64,000 nucleotides of DNA from Bin5 sp965208965 (GTDB taxonomy: Bacteria; Chloroflexota; Anaerolineae; Caldilineales; Caldilineaceae), in NCBI GenBank assembly GCA_965208965.1, contig OZ242384.1, positions 2,170,001 to 2,234,000 on the forward strand. Direction: 5' to 3'. The position numbers and the translations under genes are program-made. Each line of letters starts with the position of its first letter. The stretch's first letter is position 1. Below are positions 8,886 through 18,011 of the stretch, piece by piece. The notes under the pieces were generated by a model that saw only the letters and a list, made by a program, of their open reading frames with translations, was not told the origin of the DNA and ran no database searches.

Positions 8886-10301
8886 CTACAGTCTCTTAAG
8901 CGCGGCTCGCGCCGCGTGGTAGCCGCACATGCCATGGACACCTCCGCCGGGCGGGGTCGATGAGGAACACAGATAAAGCCCGGGAACTGGAGTGCTGTAA
9001 GGGGGAAACCGCAACACAGGCCGCGACCACAGTTGGCGCATATCCTGCACGCCGCTGTTGATGTCGCCGCCCACATAGTTGGGGTTGTAGCGCTCGTAAT
9101 CAGCGTTGTTCATCACCGCCCGCGCCAGAACCGTGTCCCGAAAACCGGGCGCGAACCGTTCTATCTGCGCCTCGATAGCATTTGTCATATCAGTGGTCGA
9201 AGCATGCGGCGTATGGCAGTAAGCCCACAGCGTGTGCTTGCCCGCCGGCGCGCGTGTCGTGTCAAACAGGCTATGCTGCGCCACCAGCACATAGGGCCGA
9301 CTCGGTGTGGACCCGCTGCTCGTCGCCTCTTCCGACGACGCAATCTCCGCCAGCGTCCCGCCCAGATGAACGGTACCTGCACGGCGGCAGACCTGCGCCC
9401 GCCAAGGCACAGGGTCGCTCAGCGCGTAGTCCACCTTGTACACGCCCGGGCCATATCGAAATCTCTCCAGTCTGCGCCGGTATCCGGCCGGCAGCCGCGT
9501 CCCCGCCAGCCGCAAGACCTGCTGCGGCGTCACATCCAGCAGAACGGTCCGGCTGGGCGGCAGTTCGTCCAATGTCTGCACCTGCCAACCGGCCACGATA
9601 TTCCCTCCCAGCGCGCGCAAATATTCTCCCATTGCATCAGTAATGGCCTGCGCCCCGCCCCGCGCAAACGGCCACCCGACCGCATGGGCCAGTATTCCCA
9701 ACAATATTCCGAAGGCAGAAGTAAAGGGTTGGCGAAAACTGAGAAAGGAGTGAGCCGCAAGCCCGGCAAAAAGCGCCCGCGCCCGTTCTTCACGGAAACA
9801 AAGACGTGACAGCAGATGAACCGGCATCGCCGCGGGAAGACCAAAACGGACCAGCGCCGGCAGATCGACGCCCACAGGATACGGGCCCAGGACCATCGGC
9901 GCCAGCTTGCCCCAGTCAGCCGCAGACGGGCCAAATAGCCGGCTCCAACTCAGGCCGTCCACCCCGAGTGACGCCGCCGTCTCCGGCAGCGAACGGTACA
10001 GTCCGACCGCCGTGCCGTCATCCAACGGGTGCGCCGCCGCAACCTCCGGCTGGATCCACTCCACGCCGAACTGCTCCAACGGCAAGCTACTTAGAAATGG
10101 CGAACCGGCCACCAGAGGATGAACCGCGGCGCAAACGTCGTGTCGAAAGCCGGGCAGTGTAAGTGCGGCTGTCCTGTTCCCTCCGCCTATCGTGTCCCTA
10201 CCTTCAATCACCAGGACCGAATGTCCGGCCCGGGCAAAAGTGATCGCGGCCGCCAGCCCATTGGGCCCGGCACCGACAACGACGGCGTCATACTTGGCCA
10301 T
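8886..10301 (-). CDS. FAD-dependent oxidoreductase, phytoene desaturase/PYROXD2-like
   Basis: A 471-residue flavoprotein. The N-terminus carries the dinucleotide-binding motif VVVGAGPNGLAAAITFARAG followed by the acidic strand end VIEGRD and the IGGGNRT segment typical of CrtI-like amine oxidases and PYROXD2. A C-terminal FAD-contact region includes GLYLCSSSTPPGGGVHGMCGYHAA. The substrate cannot be told from sequence; no carotenoid genes lie nearby, so a carotenoid role is not supported. It is the last gene of the minus-strand run, 77 bp downstream of the DUF6958-like gene. Start at ATG 10301 gives the motif directly after MAKYDA. Confidence 0.85.
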   Translation of the reverse strand: MAKYDAVVVGAGPNGLAAAITFARAGHSVLVIEGRDTIGGGNRTAALTLPGFRHDVCAAVHPLVAGSPFLSSLPLEQFGVEWIQPEVAAAHPLDDGTAVGLYRSLPETAASLGVDGLSWSRLFGPSAADWGKLAPMVLGPYPVGVDLPALVRFGLPAAMPVHLLSRLCFREERARALFAGLAAHSFLSFRQPFTSAFGILLGILAHAVGWPFARGGAQAITDAMGEYLRALGGNIVAGWQVQTLDELPPSRTVLLDVTPQQVLRLAGTRLPAGYRRRLERFRYGPGVYKVDYALSDPVPWRAQVCRRAGTVHLGGTLAEIASSEEATSSGSTPSRPYVLVAQHSLFDTTRAPAGKHTLWAYCHTPHASTTDMTNAIEAQIERFAPGFRDTVLARAVMNNADYERYNPNYVGGDINSGVQDMRQLWSRPVLRFPPYSTPVPGLYLCSSSTPPGGGVHGMCGYHAARAALKRL

Positions 10302-10378
10302 GAATCTACTGGTTCGCGCGACTATTGTAAATTCCGCAGTTCATCCCAGGCTGCAGATAAGTCAGACGAGGCACAGAC

Positions 10379-10660
10379 TCAGTCTACCAACCGCAGCCGC
10401 TGCGGACTGCGCCCATCTACCCGCTCCAACACCCCTCGCGCCTCCAGATCAAGTTTCACCGACGTCACATACCAGCTTATCGAACCGTCAAAGATGTCTC
10501 CAATCCGCTGATCTACCGCCTTCGTCATCCCGCTGAACGTGATTCCCGGCTGCGCCTGCAGCGTCTCCTCAATCGCCTGTCGTACCATGTCATACTTGCC
10601 TTTATCGATATTCACGCCCTGCTTGCCAGCCGGGTGCAGCGTCATGACTCTTTCGGTCAC
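10379..10660 (-). CDS. Small conserved protein resembling DUF6958
   Basis: A 93-residue soluble protein. The start MTERVMTLHPAGKQGVNIDKGKYDMVRQAI matches my memory of the DUF6958 family, which has a winged-helix-like layout. The end, VKLDLEARGVLERVDGRSPQRLRL, looks like a wing followed by a strand, so nucleic acid binding is conceivable but unproven. It lies between the Rieske gene (119 bp upstream) and the FAD oxidoreductase on the same strand. Confidence 0.6.
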   Translation of the reverse strand: MTERVMTLHPAGKQGVNIDKGKYDMVRQAIEETLQAQPGITFSGMTKAVDQRIGDIFDGSISWYVTSVKLDLEARGVLERVDGRSPQRLRLVD

Positions 10661-10779
10661 ACTTTCCTCCGAAAAGGCGGCGGTATGGGAAGTGAATCGT
10701 CATCCCAAAACAATGAGCGGTGAGAATTGAGAGACAGCGCCTCTCTCTTCCCACCGCTTTCTCTTTCTAACAGAGAGTT

Positions 10780-12561
10780 TTACTCCCCCTCGAACAGCTT
10801 TTCATTACGGTGCAGCCGGCGGGCGATGCCGAAAGTCTGGCCTTGGGCGCGCATCGTCGGCGCGTGTGCGCCCAGATACCGGGCCGCAGCCACCAGCACC
10901 AGCACGGCTTCCTCCTGCGAATCCGGCTCGGCAGACAGCAGCTCATGCTGGCGGAAAGCCGTTTCCACACACTGAATCGTGTGGAAGTTGCGGTCTTCCC
11001 TCAGCAGAAGTGCGCCAAGCTCTGCCCGCAGCGCCTCCGCGTCGCCGCCTTCGAAGAGGTAGCTGCCGACCGCGTCGCCCGCCTCGTTCACCTGTTGCTG
11101 CTGATCCAGCAAGTCAGCAAGCGCCTGCACCGAAGGGGCTGTCCCGCTAGTGCCGTTTGAGGCCGGCAGGCGCGCCGCGGGAATGTTCAGAAAACGGTCA
11201 AGATAGATGCTCATCGCCGCGTCGAAAACGCCCCGCAGCAGTAGCAGATACTCATCCGGCGGTTCATATCCCTCCAGTCGGCGCAGACCCTGGTGGACCG
11301 CGTTGGCAAATGTGAAGGTGTGCAGAGCCGTGTCCCAGTCGCCGAACTCGTTGCTCGTGTGGAAACGGGCAATACGCAGCGCCGCGGCATAGGTGACAGC
11401 ACCCGCCAGCTCCGCTTCGCCGGCGCCTGCGCGCAGCGCTGCCAGCAGCGCGTCAGCGATGGCATGCGGATCATCGCGCAGCAGCACCGGCACCAGGTCG
11501 GCGCGTCCCGCCCACCGGCCCCGCAGCCCCTGACCTTCGGCCAGCGCAGCCGGGATCTGCGCACGCGCATCCTCCAACAGATCGATAAGATCGATTGGAT
11601 TGCGCCACGCGTTCGACTCCTCCATCCGCCGCGCCGAAGCATAGCCGGGCACCAGGCTGGTCAGTACCGCTTCCGCCTGCTCCCAGCCGACGATGTCCAA
11701 CGCTTCGAAGGCCTTATTCGTAAAGTCCAGCGGATGTCCGACATCGATATAGCGGAAATCCGTTGCCGCGCTGAACAGAATATCCGCCATCTCCTGCGGC
11801 CCGGCCCCCGCCCGCAACGCCGTGATGATGCACCGCTCCGCGCCCTCCGCATCCCGTACCAGAATGAAGCGGCGGAACCACTGCTTCAACGTTGTCAGGT
11901 CCGGGCTGCCGTCCGGCAGAGGCGTAACCGGGAAGCGCGGCGAGCTGCCCGCCGAATCGGACGCCACCGCGGCCAAACCGTGCGCCAGGGCTCGGGCCCG
12001 GTCTTCGCCCCCTAGGCTCGGTAGGAGATTCTGGAAACAGGTCAGCATCGTCAGCCCCTGCCCCCAACCTTCCATGCGGTAACGCGCCCCAAACTCCAGG
12101 CCCGCGGCAAAGGGAGACAATGTGTCTCCGGCTTCGTCCACCAGCGTGATCGCCGCCTTGGCCACGACCAGCGAAAGATTGCGCTCCAGGCCGACGGCCA
12201 GGCGGTGGCGCTGGTGTTTCACCGGGTCCTGTCGCGGCGTAACATCGACAAAGACATCACCGTTCCGCAGCTCCACTGGGAAATTGGGAGTATCGTCCGC
12301 CCAAAGATCGAATGATCCGCCTGTGCAAAGATCAAAGCGGGCGTGATGCCAGTGGCACGTAAGAATCCCATCCTGGACACTGCCTCTGTCCAGGGGGAAG
12401 CCCATATGCGGGCAGCGGTTGTCAAGCGCGTAAATCTCGTCTTCGTGATGAACGAGTACGATTACGTGGCCGTTCACCTGGACCGTATGCAGCCCAGTTT
12501 CCGTGACTTCAGCCACACTTGCTATGCGCTGAAAAGCGCCAGCAGCAACTTCGGTTGTCAT
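10780..12561 (-). CDS. Rieske [2Fe-2S] domain protein with a large helical C-terminal region
   Basis: 593 residues. The first about 110 form a Rieske ferredoxin domain with cluster ligands in CPHMG and CHWHHARFD (C-x-H and C-x-x-H). The remaining about 480 residues are helical, with several HxxxH-like segments including FHTSNEFGDWDTALHTFTFANAVHQG. That layout recalls questin-oxidase-like helical proteins, but I am not certain of the family. A redox role, possibly oxidation of an aromatic or polyketide-like substrate, is inference. The ATG at 12561 has a strong GAGGAGG site 6 nt upstream; the ATG five codons earlier (12576) does not, so 12561 is chosen. It lies downstream of the MFS and SDR genes on the same strand. 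Confidence 0.75.
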   Translation of the reverse strand: MTTEVAAGAFQRIASVAEVTETGLHTVQVNGHVIVLVHHEDEIYALDNRCPHMGFPLDRGSVQDGILTCHWHHARFDLCTGGSFDLWADDTPNFPVELRNGDVFVDVTPRQDPVKHQRHRLAVGLERNLSLVVAKAAITLVDEAGDTLSPFAAGLEFGARYRMEGWGQGLTMLTCFQNLLPSLGGEDRARALAHGLAAVASDSAGSSPRFPVTPLPDGSPDLTTLKQWFRRFILVRDAEGAERCIITALRAGAGPQEMADILFSAATDFRYIDVGHPLDFTNKAFEALDIVGWEQAEAVLTSLVPGYASARRMEESNAWRNPIDLIDLLEDARAQIPAALAEGQGLRGRWAGRADLVPVLLRDDPHAIADALLAALRAGAGEAELAGAVTYAAALRIARFHTSNEFGDWDTALHTFTFANAVHQGLRRLEGYEPPDEYLLLLRGVFDAAMSIYLDRFLNIPAARLPASNGTSGTAPSVQALADLLDQQQQVNEAGDAVGSYLFEGGDAEALRAELGALLLREDRNFHTIQCVETAFRQHELLSAEPDSQEEAVLVLVAAARYLGAHAPTMRAQGQTFGIARRLHRNEKLFEGE

Positions 12562-12746
12562 ACTTGGCCTCCTCATCTCCTATTGCCCAGTCCTTAAGCC
12601 AGGCCTCAATCCGCACTGTGAATCATCAAATACCATCAACAATAATCTTTCAGTACAGCCACCGTCGTGGACAATTGGAAACGATGCGGCCAGCGACAGT
12701 TGCCTGCATCCCAGCCCGCACTAGCCTGCCATCCTCCGACTACTGA

Positions 12747-14003
12747 CTACTGCCCACTGACTGCTGCAGTTCCGCGCTCCTCACGCACCGCCGTCAACGC
12801 GACCAGGCCCACCAGCGCCAGCGCCGCCCAGAACAGAAACGGCACTCCGGGGCCAACCGCTTCCAGTCCGTTGCCGAGTGGGGGCGCGACCACTGAGCCA
12901 ATCCGCGAAATCGCCATGATCAAGCCGGTCGCCGTGCCGGCAAGGGTTGGGCCAACCCCACGCAGCTCGATGATCAACGTCATCATCGTCGCCATGTAGC
13001 CGTCCCGCGTGATACCCGCGAAAAGAACCGCCAGCCACACAATGATCCCCTGCACGAACGAGAGGAGACCGAACCCAACCGTTAGCATCAGCGCCGACGC
13101 CAGCAGCAATGGTCTGCGCACACCCATCCGGTCCGACAGCAGAGTAAACGGAATCGTGAACAGCAGACTGGCGAAGTGGAAACTGGCCAGGGCACTGTCC
13201 GCCGTGCTCGGCCCCCAACCCTCATTGCGCAGATAGAGCGGTAGGTAGCCAAGCGATCCCTGTATCGCGCCGCCGATGCCAAACATCGCCACCGCCAGCA
13301 GCCACACATTGCGCAAACGGCCCACCTGCAGCATCGACTCGCGCAGCGAAGGCCGATTCCCTTGTGCCGTGGTCCTCCCGTCGCCGTCCGGCCCAGGTCT
13401 TGTAAATGCCCACAAAAAACCGACGATGACCGCCAGCACGCCGTAGAAAAGGAGAACGTTGCGCCAGCCGCCCAGCAACGGCGAAAGGAACGTCGCGCTG
13501 ATCAGCGAGCCAAGCAGAAAGCCCAACGCCATGCCCGCCGACACTACGCCGTTCGCCATCCCCAGCCGCTTCCCCGAAAACCAGACGCCGCACGTCTTGT
13601 GCACATTCATCGGCGCCGCCATCGGGAACAGACCTGCCACCAGTACCGTCGCTGTGAGGCTGGCGTAGTCGCTGGCAAACGCCCGCGTCGCCCCCGTAAC
13701 GCCGGCTAGCAGACAGGCGATCACCAGCATCCGCCTTGCGCCAATGCGGTCGCCAACTACGCCGCCCGTCAGGCTCATCGCAACGCCCAACAGCGAGGAC
13801 GCGCCCCAAACGTATCCGATCTGCACCAGATTCAGCGAAAGTTCAGTGCCAATTTCCTCGAACAGGACCGGCAGCGACATCATCGGCATCCCCACGACGA
13901 GCGTGTGGGTCAGTGCGGCCAGCACCAGAACGTACCACCGGTATGGGCCTTGCGCTGGACCGGCCGCGGCTGGCGGGGCCGAGACGCGCAGCGGATCAGA
14001 CAC
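12747..14003 (-). CDS. Major facilitator superfamily transporter
   Basis: 418 residues with 12 predicted membrane segments. The A-motif-like loop between TM2 and TM3 reads GGVVGDRIGARRM and the matching loop in the second half reads LLSDRMGVRRPL. The substrate is not identifiable; closest general appearance is the CynX/NarK or oxalate/formate antiporter type. It overlaps the SDR gene by 8 bp (the SDR stop is inside the MFS start region), so the two are probably translationally coupled and act on related compounds. The stop codon lies in a short dispersed repeat (ACTACTGAC type). Confidence 0.88.
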   Translation of the reverse strand: MSDPLRVSAPPAAAGPAQGPYRWYVLVLAALTHTLVVGMPMMSLPVLFEEIGTELSLNLVQIGYVWGASSLLGVAMSLTGGVVGDRIGARRMLVIACLLAGVTGATRAFASDYASLTATVLVAGLFPMAAPMNVHKTCGVWFSGKRLGMANGVVSAGMALGFLLGSLISATFLSPLLGGWRNVLLFYGVLAVIVGFLWAFTRPGPDGDGRTTAQGNRPSLRESMLQVGRLRNVWLLAVAMFGIGGAIQGSLGYLPLYLRNEGWGPSTADSALASFHFASLLFTIPFTLLSDRMGVRRPLLLASALMLTVGFGLLSFVQGIIVWLAVLFAGITRDGYMATMMTLIIELRGVGPTLAGTATGLIMAISRIGSVVAPPLGNGLEAVGPGVPFLFWAALALVGLVALTAVREERGTAAVSGQ

Positions 14004-14793
14004 TCGCGGTTGCTCCGCCGTCGATGAGGACCTCCGCTCCCGTGATGCTCGCCGCCCGGTCCGAGATCAGGAACAGGGCCATGTCCGCGATCTCGTCTGC
14101 CTCGGCCATGCGGCTCAACGGCACCGAAGCAATGCGGCGGGCTTTTGCCTCTTCCACCGAAATGCCTTGCGCTTCCGCCTCCTGGCGTGCGAGCTGCCTT
14201 GCCCTTTCCGTATTCACGGGACCGGGCGAGATGGCGTTGATGCGCACGCCGTAGGGGGCAAGGTCTTGGGAGATGCCCTTTGTAAAGTTGATGATGGCGG
14301 CGTTGGCCGTGCCGCCGGCGACAAATGTCGGCGTGGGATTGTGGGCCGCGGCGCCCACAATGTTGACTATGCGTCCTTCCTTCCGCGCCTTCATCTGCGG
14401 CGCGAGCGCCCGCACCATCCGAATATATCCGAGCAGTTTCAGCTCCCATGCACCCTGATAAGCGTCGTCGCTCAGGCTGTAGAAGTCACCGCTCGGCGCC
14501 GCCCCGGCGTTGTTGATGAGGATGTCCACCTGACCCCAGGTTGAGAGGGCGCGTTCGACGGCCCGTTCGACCCCTTCCGCCGTGCTCACGTCCGCGCTAA
14601 CAGAGAGCGCCCTGGCACCGCTTTCGGGCGCATGGTCCGCGATTGCTTCGAGTCCTTGGGCCAGCCGGTCTTCGTCGCGCGCCGCGATCAGCACACTGAC
14701 TCCCTCCGCGTGCAGGGCCTGCGCGCAGGCCAACCCAATGCCCGCGCTGCCTCCTGTGACAATGGCTGTCTTGCCCGAAAGATTGAGTTGCAA
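13996..14793 (-). CDS. SDR-family protein lacking the usual catalytic Tyr and Lys
   Basis: A 265-residue Rossmann protein of the short-chain dehydrogenase/reductase family. TGGSAGIG at 13-20 is the nucleotide-binding motif and NNAGA at 94-98 is the classical structural motif. The segment that should carry YxxxK reads GGTAN at 160-164: Gly stands for Tyr and Asn for Lys, and the usual Ser position is Gly147. The C-terminal ITGAEVLIDGGA is normal. It may be a noncanonical SDR subgroup or a non-enzymatic one. Start is TTG at 14793 with GAAGGAG about 10 nt upstream. It overlaps the MFS gene by 8 bp. Confidence 0.85.
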   Translation of the reverse strand: MQLNLSGKTAIVTGGSAGIGLACAQALHAEGVSVLIAARDEDRLAQGLEAIADHAPESGARALSVSADVSTAEGVERAVERALSTWGQVDILINNAGAAPSGDFYSLSDDAYQGAWELKLLGYIRMVRALAPQMKARKEGRIVNIVGAAAHNPTPTFVAGGTANAAIINFTKGISQDLAPYGVRINAISPGPVNTERARQLARQEAEAQGISVEEAKARRIASVPLSRMAEADEIADMALFLISDRAASITGAEVLIDGGATASV

Positions 14794-14867
14794 GGTCTGG
14801 TTTCTCCTTCAAGAGTGGTGTCCTGCAAGATCTGCCTGCGCAACGACGGTCTACGTAGAGGCCGCCC

Positions 14868-15872
14868 TCATCCGCCTCCTTCGCTTGCCTCCCCATAGAT
14901 TTCGCAGTTCGGAAAGGTCAGCGAGAACCCGTACCAGCGGGCAAAGAGGTGTAGGGGCTGTTCGGTTGGCAACTCGTCTCCTGAGGGATCGTAGAGCCTT
15001 CCGTTGCGCACGAAAGCGCCGTCTTCCAGGCGAAGGTCGCTCCCATCCCATTCGGCATCCTGCCCATCGGCGAAAAGCGGCGTCGGTGTGCCCGACACCG
15101 GGTCAAGGTAGATCAGCAAGTTGCTGCTGTCAATGACGTCGAACAACACGCCGCCCTCCGCCTTGAGAACCTCCAGCGGATAGTAACGGCTGACCCTGTC
15201 CGTCCAGACGCCCAGCCCCATTTCCAGGCGCGGCCGTCGCGGGTCTTCCGCACCCATTGAACCCGCGAACCCCGGCGGCAGAAAACGTCCTCTGGTCAAT
15301 CTCACCAGGATCTTCATCAGGCCCGCCGCCAGACCGAAGGGCAGCGGCAGCCGCGACCGCCCGATTCGCGCATCCGGGAACTGCGACAGCGCCTGGTCCG
15401 CACGCATATGCCGCAGCGGCTCCAGTTCGAGACACCGTCCCTTGAGCGGACCGTGCAGACATTCGCCTGTTACGTGATCCCAAACAGAGCCGGTCTGGTG
15501 ATCTCCCATCAGCGACATGCCGTTATAGAGACCACGCGTTGCAAAAGTGTAAGTTTCCCCGTCAAGGACCGGCGTCAGACTGACGCCGCTATTGCACGGC
15601 GCTCAGAAGGTCGCGAGAAACGGTGTTCCATTCCACTCACCCTGCGCCACATGGTGAAAGATCATCTCGCTGGTGAGAAGAGACAGGGCTGCCCCGTTCC
15701 GGTCCAGCACCAGTAGCGGCGTCTCCGCGCGGACCTTCTTGCTGCTCAACGCGCCGGCCAGCCCCTCGGTGCGCTGCACAGCCAGCGGCCGGAACATATC
15801 TCGTTTGCTCAGGATGGCCCGTTTCGCGTCAAAGGTCGCGGCTGCGGTCAGTTCGCTTGGATTCGCCTCCAT
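14868..15872 (-). CDS. DUF3179-domain selenoprotein (in-frame TGA read as Sec90)
   Basis: One frame runs from ATG 15872 to a stop at 14868, interrupted only by TGA at 15605-15603. The part before (89 residues, ending NGTPFLATF) and after (APCNSGVSL...) form one DUF3179 protein. In cysteine-type members of this family the site reads like TYCPLCN, so here TF-U-APCN gives UxxC. I recall that public annotation uses the name DUF3179 domain-containing (seleno)protein for such genes. A perfect hairpin with GUC loop follows the TGA (listed separately). Product length is 334 residues, with no signal peptide seen at this start. AAGGGG lies 7 nt before the ATG. Function is unknown; UxxC suggests a thiol/selenol redox site. 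It sits between the galM-like and SDR genes. No sel genes are in the window, so Sec machinery must lie elsewhere. Confidence 0.85.
15570..15588 (-). promoter_or_regulatory. Candidate bacterial SECIS element
   Basis: On the minus strand, immediately after the in-frame TGA (15605-15603), an 8-bp perfect stem CGGCGTCA / TGACGCCG encloses the 3-nt loop GTC. The loop's first base, G, lies 22 nt after the TGA. Bacterial SECIS elements need a stem-loop with a G in the first loop positions about 16-37 nt from the UGA, so position, stem and loop all agree. It would be bound by SelB to insert Sec. Seen directly in sequence; function inferred. Confidence 0.8.
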
Positions 15873-15943
15873 CTTCAGCCCCTTTGCCAGTCGAAAACTG
15901 GAAACGGACGCCGACCGTGGGACGCTTAGCCCCGGAGCCGGGT

Positions 15944-16999
15944 CTACTGATCGATCGAAAATCGGAAAATTGTGGTCTGCGTATACTCTTCGCCGGGGCG
16001 AAGAACGATCGACGGGAAGTGCGGCTGGTTCGGCGAATCCGGGAAATGCTGTGTCTCCAGGCAGAACCCGCCGCGACGGGGAAAAACCTTTCCGCCTTTG
16101 CCCGGGTTCGCTTCCTCCATCTGGTTGCCCGCATAAAACTGCACACCCGGCTCCGTTGTCAGCACCTCCAGCACCCGACCGCTGTTTGGCTCCGAGACAC
16201 GTGCTGCCAAGCGTAGCGTGCCCGGCTCGCCGTTGAGGACAAAGTTATGATCGTAGCCGCCGCCCGCCCGAATCTGTTCGTCGTCCGTATTGATGCGTGC
16301 GCCAATGGCAGTGGGCTGGCGGAAGTCGAAGGGTGTGCCGGTCACGTCCCGCACTTCACCTGTCACGATCAGAGCGCCGTCCATCGGCGTGAACGCGTCG
16401 GCATCGATCATGGCGACATGGTCGTGGATGTTTCCCTCCCCGGCCAGGTTGAAGTAGCTGTGATTGGTCAGGTTGACGATCGTCGGCGCGTCGCAGGTCG
16501 CGTGGTAGTCGAGACGCACCTCGTTGTCATCGTTCAGGCTGAGTCTCACCGTCGTGTCCAGTGCGCCCGGATAGTGCTCTTCCCCGTCCGGGCTGTGGTA
16601 GGAGAGCACCAGGCCGACCTCCCGTTCATTCTGGAAGGGCTGGGCCTGCCACACGACTTTGTCGAAGCCGCAGTCCCCGCCGTGAAGATGGTCGTCGTTG
16701 ATGTTGCGCGCAAGCTGGTAACGCACACCATCCAGCTCGAATTTTCCCCCGCGGATGCGGTTGGCACAGCGGCCCACCAGGACACCGTAATAGGGGTGCC
16801 CGGCAAGGTATTCGTCGAGCGTATCGAATCCCAGAACCACGTCCCCCGCCTGGCCGTCGCGGTCCGGCGTCGACAAGGTGCGGATCAGCCCGCCGTAGTC
16901 GAGAACATCGGCCTCGATGCCCGTGTTGTTGGCGAGCGAATACTGCCTGACCGGTTGCCCGCTCTCCGTCTTCCCGAACGCTTGGCTGCTCAGTTTCAT
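15944..16999 (-). CDS. galM: Aldose 1-epimerase (galactose mutarotase)
   Basis: A 351-residue cytoplasmic enzyme that interconverts alpha and beta anomers of aldoses. Family motifs are all present: GRCANRIRGGKFELDG, the LHGG segment, NLTNHSYFNLAG with the catalytic His, and GFCLETQHFPDSPN with the catalytic Glu. Length matches the GalM family. It lies 19 bp downstream of the Gfo/Idh/MocA gene on the same strand and 71 bp upstream of the DUF3179 gene, which suggests a sugar-catabolic operon. Confidence 0.93.
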   Translation of the reverse strand: MKLSSQAFGKTESGQPVRQYSLANNTGIEADVLDYGGLIRTLSTPDRDGQAGDVVLGFDTLDEYLAGHPYYGVLVGRCANRIRGGKFELDGVRYQLARNINDDHLHGGDCGFDKVVWQAQPFQNEREVGLVLSYHSPDGEEHYPGALDTTVRLSLNDDNEVRLDYHATCDAPTIVNLTNHSYFNLAGEGNIHDHVAMIDADAFTPMDGALIVTGEVRDVTGTPFDFRQPTAIGARINTDDEQIRAGGGYDHNFVLNGEPGTLRLAARVSEPNSGRVLEVLTTEPGVQFYAGNQMEEANPGKGGKVFPRRGGFCLETQHFPDSPNQPHFPSIVLRPGEEYTQTTIFRFSIDQ

Positions 17000-17018
17000 A
17001 TGTCGCTATCCATTAGAT

Positions 17019-18011
17019 TTATCCATATTTTTTCTGCCGGTACTCCGTCAGCATTTGGTCCATCACCCACGATGTCCGCGCCCCGCTGACGCCAGTGCTC
17101 GGGCAGCTCCCGCGACCATTCAACTCGTCCACAATGGTCTGGATTAACGGCTGATGCACGTGGTCCGGCTGTGTGACGGGGATCTCCTCAGTACCGGCGC
17201 TCGTCGTCAGCGCGATCGGGCTGGCATCGAAACAGACGTAGCCGATGCGTCCCTTCGTGCCTTCGATCTCCGTCCAGTCAAGGTTCTCGAAGCCGGAGAA
17301 CATCCAGGACCCCGTCCCCTGCACGCCCGATTCAAACGTGAAGCTGCCGCACACAATGTCCTCGGCGTCGTATAGCTCCGCCTGATTGGCCGCGAACCCT
17401 TGCACGCGGCTGATCGGGCCGAGCAGGTAGTCAAGGATATCCAACATGTGCGAGCCCAGGTCCAGAAAGAGCCCTGCGCCCGCGATCTCCGGATCGACCC
17501 GCCACCCCCGCTGGTCCGGGAACGCGTCGGCCGGTCTGGCCGGCTGGTAGTAGCGGACAAGGGCCGATCGCACCTCCCCTATCGCGCCCTGTTCGATAAG
17601 CTCCTGTACTTTCAGGAACTTCGGCAGCCGCCGGCGGTAATAGCCGACCCACAGAGGAACGCCGGCCTCTTCGCAGGCCCGGATCATCGTCTGGCACTCT
17701 TCGTACGTGCGCGCCATCGGCTTCTCCACGTAGACCGGCTTGCCCGCTGCGGCCGCCTTGCACGTATACGCCATGTGGGTGTCAGGCGGCGTCGCCACAT
17801 AGACCGCGTCCACCTCCGGGTCATTGATCAGCCTGTCGCCGTCGTCGTACCAGCGGGCCACACCATGGCGCCGCGCAAAGTCGGCCGCAAGCTCCCCATT
17901 GCGCCTCATCACTGCCGTAAGCGCCGAGTTCTCCGCCTTGTACAGCCCTGGCCCGCTCTTGACCTCGCACACGTCTCCGCAACCGACGATCCCCCAGCGA
18001 ATCTTTGCCAT
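17019..18011 (-). CDS. Gfo/Idh/MocA family oxidoreductase
   Basis: 330 residues. The N-terminal Rossmann fold starts IRWGIVGCGDV, with the family's VYVATPPDTH and the signature VYVEKPMA, whose EKP lysine is the catalytic or cofactor-contact residue. The C-terminal half is the alpha/beta domain with GAGLFLDLGSHMLDIL. Such NAD(P)-dependent enzymes oxidise or reduce sugars and inositols. The frame is open 40 codons upstream, but MAKIRWGI at 18011, with GGAG just upstream, is the natural start. Coupled with the mutarotase gene downstream. Confidence 0.9.
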   Translation of the reverse strand: MAKIRWGIVGCGDVCEVKSGPGLYKAENSALTAVMRRNGELAADFARRHGVARWYDDGDRLINDPEVDAVYVATPPDTHMAYTCKAAAAGKPVYVEKPMARTYEECQTMIRACEEAGVPLWVGYYRRRLPKFLKVQELIEQGAIGEVRSALVRYYQPARPADAFPDQRGWRVDPEIAGAGLFLDLGSHMLDILDYLLGPISRVQGFAANQAELYDAEDIVCGSFTFESGVQGTGSWMFSGFENLDWTEIEGTKGRIGYVCFDASPIALTTSAGTEEIPVTQPDHVHQPLIQTIVDELNGRGSCPSTGVSGARTSWVMDQMLTEYRQKKYG

